Below, piece by piece: positions 23,535 to 60,960 of a stretch of 64,000 bases of DNA. The stretch spans positions 52,986,556 through 53,050,555 of the forward strand of contig OX439001.1 of the NCBI GenBank assembly GCA_949316495.1, given 5' to 3'. A program made the translations under genes and the position numbers. The stretch is from Amphiduros pacificus. Its lineage: Eukaryota; Annelida; Polychaeta; Phyllodocida; Hesionidae. Position 1 is the stretch's first letter; each line of letters opens with the position of its first letter. The notes below the pieces were generated by a model that had not been told where the DNA came from, made no database searches, and saw nothing but the letters and a program-made list of their open reading frames with translations.

Positions 23535-24271
23535 AAGAATCCTTATCATAAAAACACAATTCAATTGAGTTTTAAAGCTCTCAATTGTTTTACAGATTTT
23601 CACTTCTGGGGACAGGGCATTCCAGTTCTTTGGCACATTTGCAGCAAAAGCCCTATCACCATACATTCTCATGTTAGTTCTGGGAATTATATACTCATTG
23701 TTTTTATTGGACCTCCGAGATCTTGTCCCATCTTAGATGTTAATAGTTGAGACAAATAATCAGGGGCAAAGCCATTTTGCACCTTCCATGTTAACAGAGC
23801 TATCTTTAAATCAATTCTGGCTGAATAGGTAGCCAATGCAGATCCATCAGTTTTGAGTTATTTGGTCTCTTTTCTTAATTTTCCCTACCACCCTGGCTGT
23901 AGCATTTTTGTAGTTTTTGGAGTTTGGCCAGTTCACATTTAGGTAGTCCAGCCAATAGTGCATTACCATAGTCCAGGTATAAAAAGTATTTACCGTTTTT
24001 TCATCACAGCTCCTAACCTGTAAGAGATTCTTTACATGAAAAAAGCCATTTTTGCACATTTTTTGATTTGTTGCTTCATCGTTAATTCTTGATCTAGGAT
24101 TACACATAGATCTTTTTCTTTACTAGATCTTGGAATTCTTGATCCACCAACCATATTTTCAGCAGGTATTTGCCCATTTTAAAAGTCATATAAGCTTTTT
24201 AGTTTTTCCATCATTTATCTTCATTTTGTTTTCTGATAAAAAGATCTTAAAGTTTATATTTCTTATACAAT
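23535..24271 (-). mobile_element. LINE fragment, copy A
   Basis: Minus-strand C-terminal half of a CR1/L2-like LINE ORF2 (KTVNTF, DYLNVNWPNSKNYKNATARV, VPKNWNAL), with several stops and frameshifts. It is the duplicated part of the longer fragment at 26880-28280 and ends exactly at the duplication junction. Confidence 0.75.
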
Positions 24272-24707
24272 ATACTTTAAAGTCAATAAATGAAAAACAC
24301 ATCTATTTCAAAAACATTATTTGCAAAAGTGCCATGAGGAGAACTAGTCTGATACAGCGCTATACAAATGATCAGATCTGGACTAATTTTAACAAAACAA
24401 AAACGAGAATTGTGCAATTCATAACATTTATATGATGCTTTACAGCATGATGAACCTAAAAACGAAACTGCATGCTCTATCAGTGACACATTTAGAGCGA
24501 ACAATACCTTGCACAACCACCTGGGGACCAAGCGGTCTCAACAATATTTGTTTTAACTTTCCTCCACCCCCCGACCCCCCCCCCCCCCACAAATGAATAA
24601 TGGTCCGCCCCTTATATTTGTATGTAATGACCTGGTCTCTCCAAAGATTGCAATTGACTGCCATACAAATTGATGATGTTTTTATTGTCAACTGTTTCCA
24701 GATTCAA

Positions 24708-25398
24708 GTACCTGGTCCTATATCTCTTATTAGTACCTGATTCTATATCTCTTATTAGAACCTGGTCCTATATATCTTATTAGTACCTGGTTCTATATCA
24801 CCTGTTAATACCTGGTTCTATATAACCTATTAGTACCTGGTCCTATATCTCTTATTAGTACCTGGTTCTATATCTCTTATTAGTACCTGGTTCTATATCT
24901 CTTATTAGTACCTGGTTCTATATCTCTTATTAGTACCTGGTCCTATATCTCTTATTAGTACCTGGTTCTATATCTCTTATTACTAACTGGTCCTAAATCT
25001 CTTATTACTACCTGGTCCTATATCACCTATTAGTACCTGGTCCTATATCTCTTATTAGTACCTGGTTCTATACATCTTGTTAGTACCTGGTTCTATATCT
25101 CTTATTAGTACCTGGTCCCATATCACTTATTAGTACCTGGTGCTATATCTCTTATTAGTACCTGGTCCTATATATCTTATTAGTACCTGGTCCTATATCT
25201 CTCATTAGTACCTGGTCCTATATCTCTTATTACTAACTGGTCCTATATCTCTTATTAGTACCTGGTCCTATATCTCTTATTAGTACCTGGTTCTATATCA
25301 CCTATTAGTACCTGGTCCTATATCTCTTATTAGTACCTGGTCCTATATCTCTTATTAGTACCTGGTCCTATATCTCTTTTTAGTACTTGGTCCTATAT
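24708..25398. repeat. 25-bp minisatellite, copy B
   Basis: About 27.6 uninterrupted units of the same 25-bp sequence as at 19150. Single-base variants occur in the same order as in copy A. Confidence 0.95.
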
Positions 25399-25621
25399 CA
25401 CTCTTTCACTTATATTTATCTTGCTCAGTGATAAATAGCACACTTTATATAGACCTTGTGTTTGAAATCAGTGTCCTTTCTGCTTCATAAAACCATGATG
25501 ACCTATTTCACATAATCAGTCCTGCCTATCACAATATAAACACACTGATAACACAAGCTGTAAAATATACACATAGATAATGTAACTATAATCACGCTCT
25601 GATAGAGTTGAGGTAAGCAAA

Positions 25622-43624
<18,003 letters not shown>

Positions 43625-46059
43625 AATCTCAAGATAGACTTGACGATTGGGTTCCAATGACCCCAGCTATGATACAAGCAATAACGTGCTTTATACTGTG
43701 CTATCACGATGTTTCAGAACTGGTTTATTGTACAATATCAAGGCATACATGCACAATAATATGACTTGGGATATGGCATTAAGTATCTAAATAATTCAAG
43801 TGAAGACGAGTATTCGTTATCGAGTATTGTTAATTGGTTTTGATAACACAGTGTAGTTTCTTTATCAATATAATCTGTCTTATTTGCATCATTCCAAACA
43901 TGCAACGTCAATGTTAACATTAGATATTATGCAAACTGCATTGTCACATGAGGCAATTTATTATGTTTACACTTGCATATATACACCTACCTGAGGAATG
44001 TTCCTGAGTTGATTATGAGGCAACATTTTTTGGTGATTCCTGAATCCTTATAATATTGATATTAAGCATACACCTCAGCATTTATATACATTTTATTATG
44101 GAAAAGATTTGTTTTACATATAGATTAATTCAGCTTTTGTATATGTTCATTTAATGCTGCTTATATATATGTTAGCATCCAATTAATAATCTTGGGTTCA
44201 AAGTGGTCTAGGTTTAATCTGCTCATTATGTATGATGCATTAATGAAATCATGGTAACTAATGAATGTATGTACACATGACACTTGAATAAACATTTTTC
44301 TTCATTTACCTTATTTTCTTATGTTTATTCACTTTCTTATCTTTTACCGACTAAGCACCTTATATCTCAGATATTCAAAGTATATTGAATAATATTAAAA
44401 TATCTCAGATAATAGGATAAATCAAATGTTATATGGCGAGTTGAAGAAAAGGTTAAGGTTGATCATAAAATCATGAAATGCCATACTGGCATTCTGCAAG
44501 CCTTCACTCATTAACAAATTTTGTCCAATCACATTGAAATTACAGGACACATGCTCTAGATCAGGAAAATGTCTTGTTTTGATATTCGTTTATCTTATCT
44601 CAAAGTCAGTAGGGAGTAAAATATCAGTTACAAATTTACACCTGCCAAAGCTGATTATAAATTATTTTATATAAACTTGGATCTGTTGGATTCTATGGTA
44701 GAGCACTATATACCATTCGTGGATATGCATCATCTTTTGACATTTCTCAATAATATGATGAAAAGATCGGGAAAATCAAAACACAAACTCATCAAATAAC
44801 AGGTAGGTTTTATTTCAATATTAGTCTATTATCACAGTTAGGATTAACATATTATCCTGCTTCTCACGTCAATAAGCCAAATTATTCATGTGGATTGAAA
44901 GTATTTATCAATATGCTGACTAAAACAACCCGTTAGAAATGTTTATAACTGAAGAATGATTTGTGTTTTTATTAGTTTGTTTACAATAAGCAAATGCGAT
45001 TAACAAATCTATGGCAACTAGTAAGCAAAGGTACCATTTTCTATGTCATAGGAATAACATTTTATACTGAATTTATGCAATTCTTACATGACTTAACACC
45101 GGATTGAAAATCATAAGGAGACAAACAATATAGTAAGCATGATATGTAAGTCTCTCATAGATATACAATAATATCACTATTTATTTTCTATACAGTTAGA
45201 CCTTTTAATCACCTTGTAGAGCTTTAACAATATGATGTATATTCATCACGTATATCTCTCTCCTCCTCACTCTCACTCTATATATAAACATATACACACA
45301 TATACTGCTAACCATTTTGAGAAGCTAAATGCCCAAAAGCACAATGTTCGGAAACAAACTTTTACTGTAAATAACAATGGCATCTAAAATTCATATTGCA
45401 TTCAGATTATACCATAATGAATTAACCAATAATCAACCTGCATTTTATCAGGAAATTTATATTATTTTGACTAATTAATGGCACTACGCAAACCCTTAGT
45501 ACAAGGGATACCATGGGCTCAACCATTTCTTTAAAAAAAACCAGAACTGCAGGCAAGGGGTTGGCAATAGGATGGGAAGACTGGTGTTTAAGTGGTTTAA
45601 ATCCCGTGGAGCTCTACCATCTTATCTCCTAACTCCGGACATTATCCTAATTTTATTAGCGTTTTACTATTAACCGTTTTGAAGTCATTTATTTCTCTCA
45701 AAAAGCTTAATATTTATTACTCTAAACGATAGATGCTAATACTGTTTTTTTATGGGCATTTATACATTATTTGCATTTGGAATGGAAAACCATACGTCAT
45801 GGATTCTTGGTGTTTATGATTGGTGACATAATTGACTTCAATGACTTTTTTAAATTTACCAGCATATACTGGCTCTCATCTGCCACAAGATGTGGATGAA
45901 CTGCATCTTATTGAAATGTCTCATGAATGCATTAAAACAATGTGATTGCCGAGGTGTTGATGCACTTTTTGTCATATCCAGCGTGACTAATTATTGCATT
46001 GGCGTGCTGCTTTAACCTGTTTGGCTGTTGAATAACGCTGGGCGATATCAGCATTTCCT
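43625..46059. other. PhyH 3' side and intergenic, no further gene
   Basis: The PhyH stop is at 43622-43624 and an AATAAA at 44287-44292 could end its transcript. The rest is AT-rich, with small CA/TA-type runs near 45260-45310. PhyH and the carbonic anhydrase gene converge here tail to tail, about 2.4 kb apart. Confidence 0.5.
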
Positions 46060-54199
<8,140 letters not shown>

Positions 54200-54241
54200 C
54201 TTTCTCGCGAGGGTTGTAAATATTCAGTATCTTCAAAATCA
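54200..54241 (-). other. 5' UTR part of the carbonic anhydrase start exon
   Basis: A strong acceptor (TTTTCTTTTCTTTTCAG) ends at 54242, 42 bases before the ATG, so transcription begins in an exon further upstream (higher coordinates) that I could not place. Confidence 0.6.
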
Positions 54242-57200
54242 CTGAAAAGAAAAGAAAATAACCATATTGCAGGCGTTACTTTTTACTTGCGTCGGGGTAA
54301 AAAAGGAGGTCTGTCTGTTTGCAGTTTTTCTTCGGAAAGGGGAGCTCTATGCAGAGACCTTATTATGTTGAGACCTTATTTCTGTTACATACCACAAGCG
54401 TTACCATTGGTTATTGTGATTCATTCTGACATTTATCACCATTACAAAGAAACTCTTCAGCACAATATACCTAACCCAGACCAGACCATGCTATGTCACA
54501 TAAGAATAAACCTGGCCTGAGAAAAGGTGACTGGGTGGAGAGTTGCATCATGTGATATATAATATGGCAGTCCCGAAGACTTATTCCCGACAGGTTAGAT
54601 CGAGTATTATCACATCTTTAAACCTAATCCAGACAAAGTTGGCAACAAGTTTTTATGACAAGTAGCAATAAACTTCGGTCAGAATTAATTAGTTAATTTG
54701 TTGGCATTTTAATGAATGCAATATGTTGGCAAAATGATGATTTTTTTGTATCCTTAGACATTGCGGGGCAGATTATTTATCATCATATAGGAATATCGAA
54801 AATCTTATCAATTTTATTATCAATTTTCAGAAATAATTGTTTTCTGTCCCTTGATGAAATGAAGTCCGTTTACTCATTAACGTTTGTTTGACTGACAGAA
54901 TTGTAGATGTTTCCAAATTTCCGTTGTACTAACGTTTACTCGTTAATCGTCGAAAAGGACAATTTCTTTTTTTTCCCAAAGATACAAACCTCTTTAAAAT
55001 AAATAATTCCTCATAATTGTATCAAACCACACTCAAACGAATCTATAATTAGTTATGTCAATCTATATATGAAAACTTTCTGATTTATGAGAGCATACCT
55101 TCTGTAAAAAGAAATCATCTTGTGCTGAATGCAGATCATAGACAGGTATATATACATCAATATGAAACCGTGTGGAAACTGGTGCCCTATCTCTAAATGG
55201 AGAGTATATATGAAGTGATAGGCCAGTTGTGGTATACATATTATTGATTGGTTGCAGGGCGGACCCCCCCTCAGGTTCAGTCGCCCCCCCTCAGGTCCAG
55301 CCGGCCCCCCCCTCAGGTTCAGCCCTCCTGCCGTTCAGTGATGAATTTTTATAAGTCATATCACACCAGGAAATCACGTGACAAAAAGCTGAATCATAAT
55401 TGAATTAAATAAACATAATATTTTATTATCATTGTAAAACTTGATATGCTGTATACACTAGCATTGTTGGGCATGTTGCTAATGCAGGGTCACAAACACT
55501 TTCAGGATTTGACTATTTGTTCAACAGTATTCGCTTGAATCGATTAGAAGACAAATAACGAGCTACCTGTGTAGGGTTGAACCACCTGAGTATGTTGGGT
55601 ATATTTTCTGGGCAAACATGATGACACCCCTGATGATTACAGTTTTACCTGATGACCATTTCGTTTTTATATTTATAGACAGGCAGTTGCAGTAGATAAG
55701 TAGAGTGGGTATAATTACGGTCCTACCTTATGACCACATTTGTTATTTCATAGACAAGCAGTTGTGAGAAGTTATGTTTGTTCTTCATCTTGAGCGATAA
55801 CGTGAACAGATACAAACACAAACAATCATCACTTAAACTTGTCTATTACCTCAATCTATGTGTGATGCGTTATGTTTATGATAAGTAAACACGTTATTAC
55901 GTAGATTATAGGAGATAACAAAGTCACTGTTCATTCGTGGTGTGAAAGTCTATGCTAAATATAGATCATATATATCTTCTTCCTATTGGAATGATATCAA
56001 TTATCAAAATGGGCCACACTGACGTATCAACTTCGTTGCCCGGTCAATGCCGACGCGGAGTAATTTACCAGGGTTCACGACCTTGTACCCTTACAAATAA
56101 TACTTCAAAGGCGCGAGGAATGAATGGAAATATACATCATTATCTCTTGACCTGCACATCAAAACGCCGCTAAAACCCAAATTGTCAAAGTTTACAAATG
56201 TGCGTGCTGGCGTTGACAACAATTTTCATACAATTTCCGACATGACCACTGCCTGGGCATTACCTCGTCCATCTTAATGTATCATACGCGCCATCACTCT
56301 CATCATTACAGTCTGGCGCCTTCCTCATTTGAATAAGACTATCCTTCTTCATACTATTCAGTTAAACTTGAATCTGGCTGGCAGCATCTGTCCAGTTATA
56401 TAATGTCGGGTTACATAAAGTGAGTTGAACTATTTACAAATACTTTATCTCGTATTACATAGAGAACAATGATTTCCATTCTCCTGACAACAGAGAGTCT
56501 CAGACGAGGCGTGTAACTGTGAACAGGTTCAAAAGAATAATGATCAAATTAAAATGAAAGGGATATCTTTAGACCAAATCCCCGGATATCACCAATATGG
56601 CTTGGGGCACATTTATATATATTTATAGAAACTAAAGAGAGCATCAGAGAAATGCCATTTGTTTCAATTTCAAATGATCACAGTATATCCAATTATTTGA
56701 ACATGATACCAATCAGCGAATCAACTGAATTGCCTAATTAGCTATAATTGGCTCATAAAATAATGTTGCCAAATATTTAGCCTTTTTCCATATCTGTTTC
56801 CTGTTGAATGAATTGAAAATGGATATCTTTTACATCGATGAAATATACAATATTTTAACCTACAAAATAAACGATGGTCATCCTATTCGTGTAGTTCATT
56901 AACTACTTTAGGTTTGAAACTTTATATCTCCAGACATTATCTGAATTTGTCTCGAAACATAAACATGGACAAATCGCTCCTAATATGTGCATATTTCTTG
57001 GAGTTCTTGGATAAATCGTGATGCTAACAATTGTGTAATATCATATTTCCTTGAAAGAAAAACTTGCGCTGAAACTCTATGGTTCATGTAAGCAAAAGAC
57101 AAACTAAAATGGGCCTTTGAAATGTAATATTTCGAATGAATATACATCAGGAATATAATATGATTATAATAGTTTATATCGTTCGTTCTATGTGGGAATC

Positions 57201-59430
57201 TCTGGCAAATATAACAAAAAAATGAACATTTTCTGAAATCAGAATCCAAAGTAGACGTTTAGATTTAATCTATGTATTCAAGACTGCAGTTATCATATCG
57301 TTGTATGCAGTAAAATATAACATGGTTCCTGACAGTATGTGAGCAAATTATCCAGCACCATGCAACTTAAACAAAGAGTAAAAACATTACAACGGCTTCT
57401 GACATTCCTATAAAACAATTGTTATTGTAATGAAATTTGAGAATATGTTAAATGTCAGCCTACAAGGTTGGGAGGGCGGAATGTGATATGTTGACATTAT
57501 ATACCAATGTCTATTGTTTGTTTAGTCTGAGTATGATCTAGAACTCACAACATGCAACCTGCGTTATTTCATATATGTATTTTTCAAAGAAATCATTTTC
57601 TGTGAGATACAGAGCAATGTAAAATCGTCCCGTCCTGCTATTGATATCTGGGAAATATATCAAGACATTTATGTACAAAAAACTTAAAAACAACTTACAG
57701 CTAATCCGGATCTAACGTTGCAGTGAGCTGTTGTCAGTTTCAGTACTCCTAGCAAAATTAGAAATTGCTTTTATATGCCAAAGTCTTTATGAGGGGTGTG
57801 TTTTTCATTTTTCCCACAATTCATTTGTGGTCATGACTTCGGTAAAGCTTCCACACACACACACTCAGACACACAGATATCCCAAACCCGGTCACTGAAC
57901 CATCTAATGTACACTTTATGCACTACGTATACGAACACATAATTATTTAAGCTAATGGCGCTAATTAGATGTGAACAGGTGTCATTTTGGTCACTGATAC
58001 AACATAATCTACCTTCCATGTTGGCTTGAAGATAGTGATCGTTTGATAAATTGGGCACACTGGAAAAATTGTCCCTGTCAGGAGAACATAACCATCCATT
58101 ATGAGTAAATATTTCTTCACACACCACACAGACAGGCCACTGTTAAACAACCGGAGATGGTGCAGCCAACTACATGGATTATGTCATATTACACTGTAGT
58201 ACGCAATGTAAAACCAATGGAAGGATGTAAAATATTATTCCTCTGTTTCTGTGTGATAATAGGCTATCATCATGTATTCAATATTTAAAGCCTGGAAGAG
58301 AACTGTAACATAACATGCATTGATCCTTGAACATGGTTTTACTGTGCTCTTTTCCACCTGGCAAGATTTCTGACTTTTTAAATACAATTGATTTAAAGGA
58401 CTTTAAATTGACTAAACTGAATGTCAGTGTGTTGATTTGTTATTTGCGAATAAATGTGAATTAATGTCTCCTGTAATGTCACCTCTTATACCATCCATGC
58501 TTTTTCTGTTATCTCTTGCCCATATCTCAAGACTAAGTTTTGTCACTAAATCGTTTTGGATGGAAAAAATGTGCTAAAGCGTGTGGGAAATCGTCAGTTA
58601 ATGTATATCATCTGGACAAAAATATTTTCTTTAAAAAAGAAAACATTACCAAACCCTGAATGATGAAGTCAAATTGCTGGCTTCTTAAGCCTATCTGAAG
58701 CCATCCTTATATGACCTTGAGTGGGTCACTTGTATTTACTACAATGTGCAATGACAGCTTGTTTACAACCGTTCACGGTTTTCCTGTGGCGAGCTCGTTA
58801 CTGATCGCATCGCAGCATTACCATTTGGCATTGACAGCACACATGACTTAGGGAATAACCCTGTTACTTACCTCTTGGTCGGCGAAAACGTTTTTCTATA
58901 TATTGCACGCCGCGTTGTGCTACAGCTAGCTCTCCACCCGTGCAGTGTGTGGGTTCCCTGTGATCGAGAGAGCGTGCGGCTCAGCTGGCAGCTGGCGGCG
59001 GGGGGATGGCAAGCTCAGCTTGGCCAACACGGGATGGCTCAGAAGCGAATTAGCACTCTATACATGTGTAGACTCCTTGAGTGCGGGCTATGCTGGTATC
59101 CCGCACAGATACCACATGATAAGGGACACCGGTAGCTTGATGTACAGTTGATAAAGTAGCTACACTGTCCACGTGTTGTGATTGTCACTGAATCCATCAT
59201 TCAATATGATCTCATACTTTCACTTCCGCAGATAAATAGAACCGAGACTGATTGCGTTACTGTGGCCTTAATATGTCAGCTGCATACAAATATAATATCA
59301 GAGAGATTTGAAAGCGCATTACTGTGAATATATAAGTACTATATAGGTTAACTGAACATATGTAGAATTATATTCACACAGTTCACATCAAGTCACCAGA
59401 CCCGATGTGTCAGCAACCATGACCGCGATC
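54242..59430. other. Long non-coding stretch upstream of carbonic anhydrase
   Basis: I see no gene. A C-rich run with three units like CCCCCCTCAGGTTCAGCC lies at about 55260-55325. A short CACA run lies near 57850. A slightly more GC-rich patch at 58770-59100 has short frames without family resemblance. The carbonic anhydrase 5' UTR exon and promoter should lie somewhere here. Confidence 0.5.
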
Positions 59431-59434
59431 AATA

Positions 59435-59705
59435 AACACTCTCTGGCAGGCAGTGTTGATGTGTGTTCACGCACAGTTGCCTTCAGTCCAGCTTTTACCA
59501 CCCCATCTCTGGCAGACAGTGTTGATGTGTGTTCACGCACAGTTGCCTTCAGTCCAGCTTTGACCTCCTCATCTCTAGCAGGCAGTGTTGATATGTGTTC
59601 ACGCACAGTTGCCTTCAGTCCAGCTTTGACCACCTCATCTCTAGCAGGCAGTGTTGATATGTGTTCACGCACAGTTGCCTTCAGTCCAGCTTTTACCACC
59701 TCATT
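59435..59705. repeat. 66-bp minisatellite, about 4 units
   Basis: Units of 66 bp: CTCTGGCAGGCAGTGTTGAT, GTGTGTTCACGCACAGTTGC, CTTCAGTCCAGCTTTGACC, then ACCTCAT or similar. 66 is a multiple of three, so both strands stay open through the array: one reads SVDVCSRTVAFSPAFTTP-like repeats, the other VKAGLKATVREHISTLPARD. No flanking coding signal on either strand. Confidence 0.92.
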
Positions 59706-59904
59706 TCAAGGAGAGATGTTGCACTTTCTGTTTAATTCCAATTTAAGTTAAAAGTCAATGTTTAGTTATAATTTTGTATACTTTATTAAAGTAAATAAAA
59801 ATAATGAATACCTATTAGTGTCATTTTCAAGCTTTAAAAGCAGCACAAATTCGGCCAAACAATTCATTTTGTCTTTCTGTTGATGTGCAGCTGAGCATGT
59901 TATC

Positions 59905-59992
59905 ATGTCTATCATAGTGACCTCTATCGTAGTGACCTCTATCATAGTGACCTCTATCATAGTGACCTCTATCATAGTGACCTCTATCATAA
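59905..59992. repeat. 15-bp repeat
   Basis: About six units of ATCATAGTGACCTCT, followed by a G run. Non-coding. Confidence 0.95.
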
Positions 59993-60059
59993 CCCCGGGG
60001 GGGGGGGGTACTCTCATAGTGAGCGTTACCGGGGAAGCTGGGCTAAATAGGGTCCTTTT

Positions 60060-60960
60060 CGCTGATATTTTCCCTAAAACAGGTTAAGATATTTCATAAT
60101 TTCCCCTAAAACAGGGTACTGTTTTTCAAATTTCTCCCTAAAACAGGGATCACAATCCCCCTTTCCAAATCTCCCCCTTCTGCATCATCCCGAAATGAGG
60201 GTATAAAAAATTCAGCTAGTCCTAAATCAGGGTACCAATAATGATAGAATATTTCCCTAAATCAGGCTCTGGGGTTTTCAGTTCCATCCGGGTTAAGATA
60301 TTTGATCATTTTCACTAAAACAGGGTACTGTTTTTCAAATTTCTCCCTAAAACAGGGATCACAATCCCCTTTTCCTAATCTCCTCCTTCTGCATCATCCC
60401 TAAATGAGGGTATCAAAAATTCAGCTAGTCCTAAATCAGGGTACCAATAATGATAGAATATTTCCCTAAATCAGGCTCTGGGGTTTTCAGTTCCATCCGG
60501 GTTAAGATATTTGATCATTTTCACTAAAACAGGGTACTGTTTTTCAAATTTCTCCCTAAAACAGGGATCACAATCCCCTTTTCCAAATCTCCTCCTTCTG
60601 CATCATCCCTAAATGAGGGTATAAAAAATTCAGCTAGTCCTAAATCAGGTTACCAATAATGATAGAATATTTCCCTAAATCAGGCTCTGGGGTTTTCAGT
60701 TCCATCGTGGTTAAGATATTTGATCATTTTCCCTAAAACAGGGTACTGTTTTTCAAATTTCTCCCTAAAACAGGGATCACAATCCCCTTTTCCAAATCTC
60801 CTCCTTCTGCATCATCCCTAAATGAGGGTATCAAAAATTCAGCTAGTCCTAAATCAGGGTACCAAATTTCAGCTAGTCCTAAATCAGGGTACCAATAATG
60901 ATAGAATATTTCCCTAATATTTCCCTAATATTTCCCTAACACAGGTCGTATAACCTCAGA
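60060..60960. repeat. 209-bp satellite-like array with CCCTAAA..AGGG sub-motifs
   Basis: GGTTAAGATATTTGATCATT recurs at about 60084, 60293, 60502 and 60711: a constant 209-bp period, four units plus a partial end. Each unit holds several short near-palindromes: CCCTAAAACAGGG twice, CCCTAAATGAGGG, CCTAAATCAGGG and CCCTAAATCAGGC. The last unit has an extra internal duplication (CAGCTAGTCCTAAATCAGGG twice near 60860). Copies are highly alike. Confidence 0.93.

Larger units (their letters stand above)
18727..24271. repeat. Tandem segmental duplication, copy A
   Basis: This block and 24276-27600 are the same unit of about 3.05 kb, almost identical base for base. Order in the unit: a 0.4-kb leader, a 25-bp minisatellite, a TATA-like promoter with the first exon of the PhyH gene, part of intron 1, and part of a minus-strand LINE. 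Copy A carries a 2.5-kb LINE inside the minisatellite that copy B lacks. The junction has four extra bases (ATAC, 24272-24275) between LINE sequence and the next unit start, as in non-homologous repair. Confidence 0.92.

Noticed and set aside
19150-25398. CRISPR-like array
   Set aside because: The 25-bp units are directly adjacent with no unique spacers, in an intron-bearing eukaryotic sequence.
59388-59751. Repetitive coding gene on either strand
   Set aside because: Openness is explained by a 66-bp period; flanks show no start context, splice sites or conserved domain.
60060-60960. Interstitial telomere
   Set aside because: CCCTAA occurs only once per sub-motif and is not tandem; the repeating unit is 209 bp.
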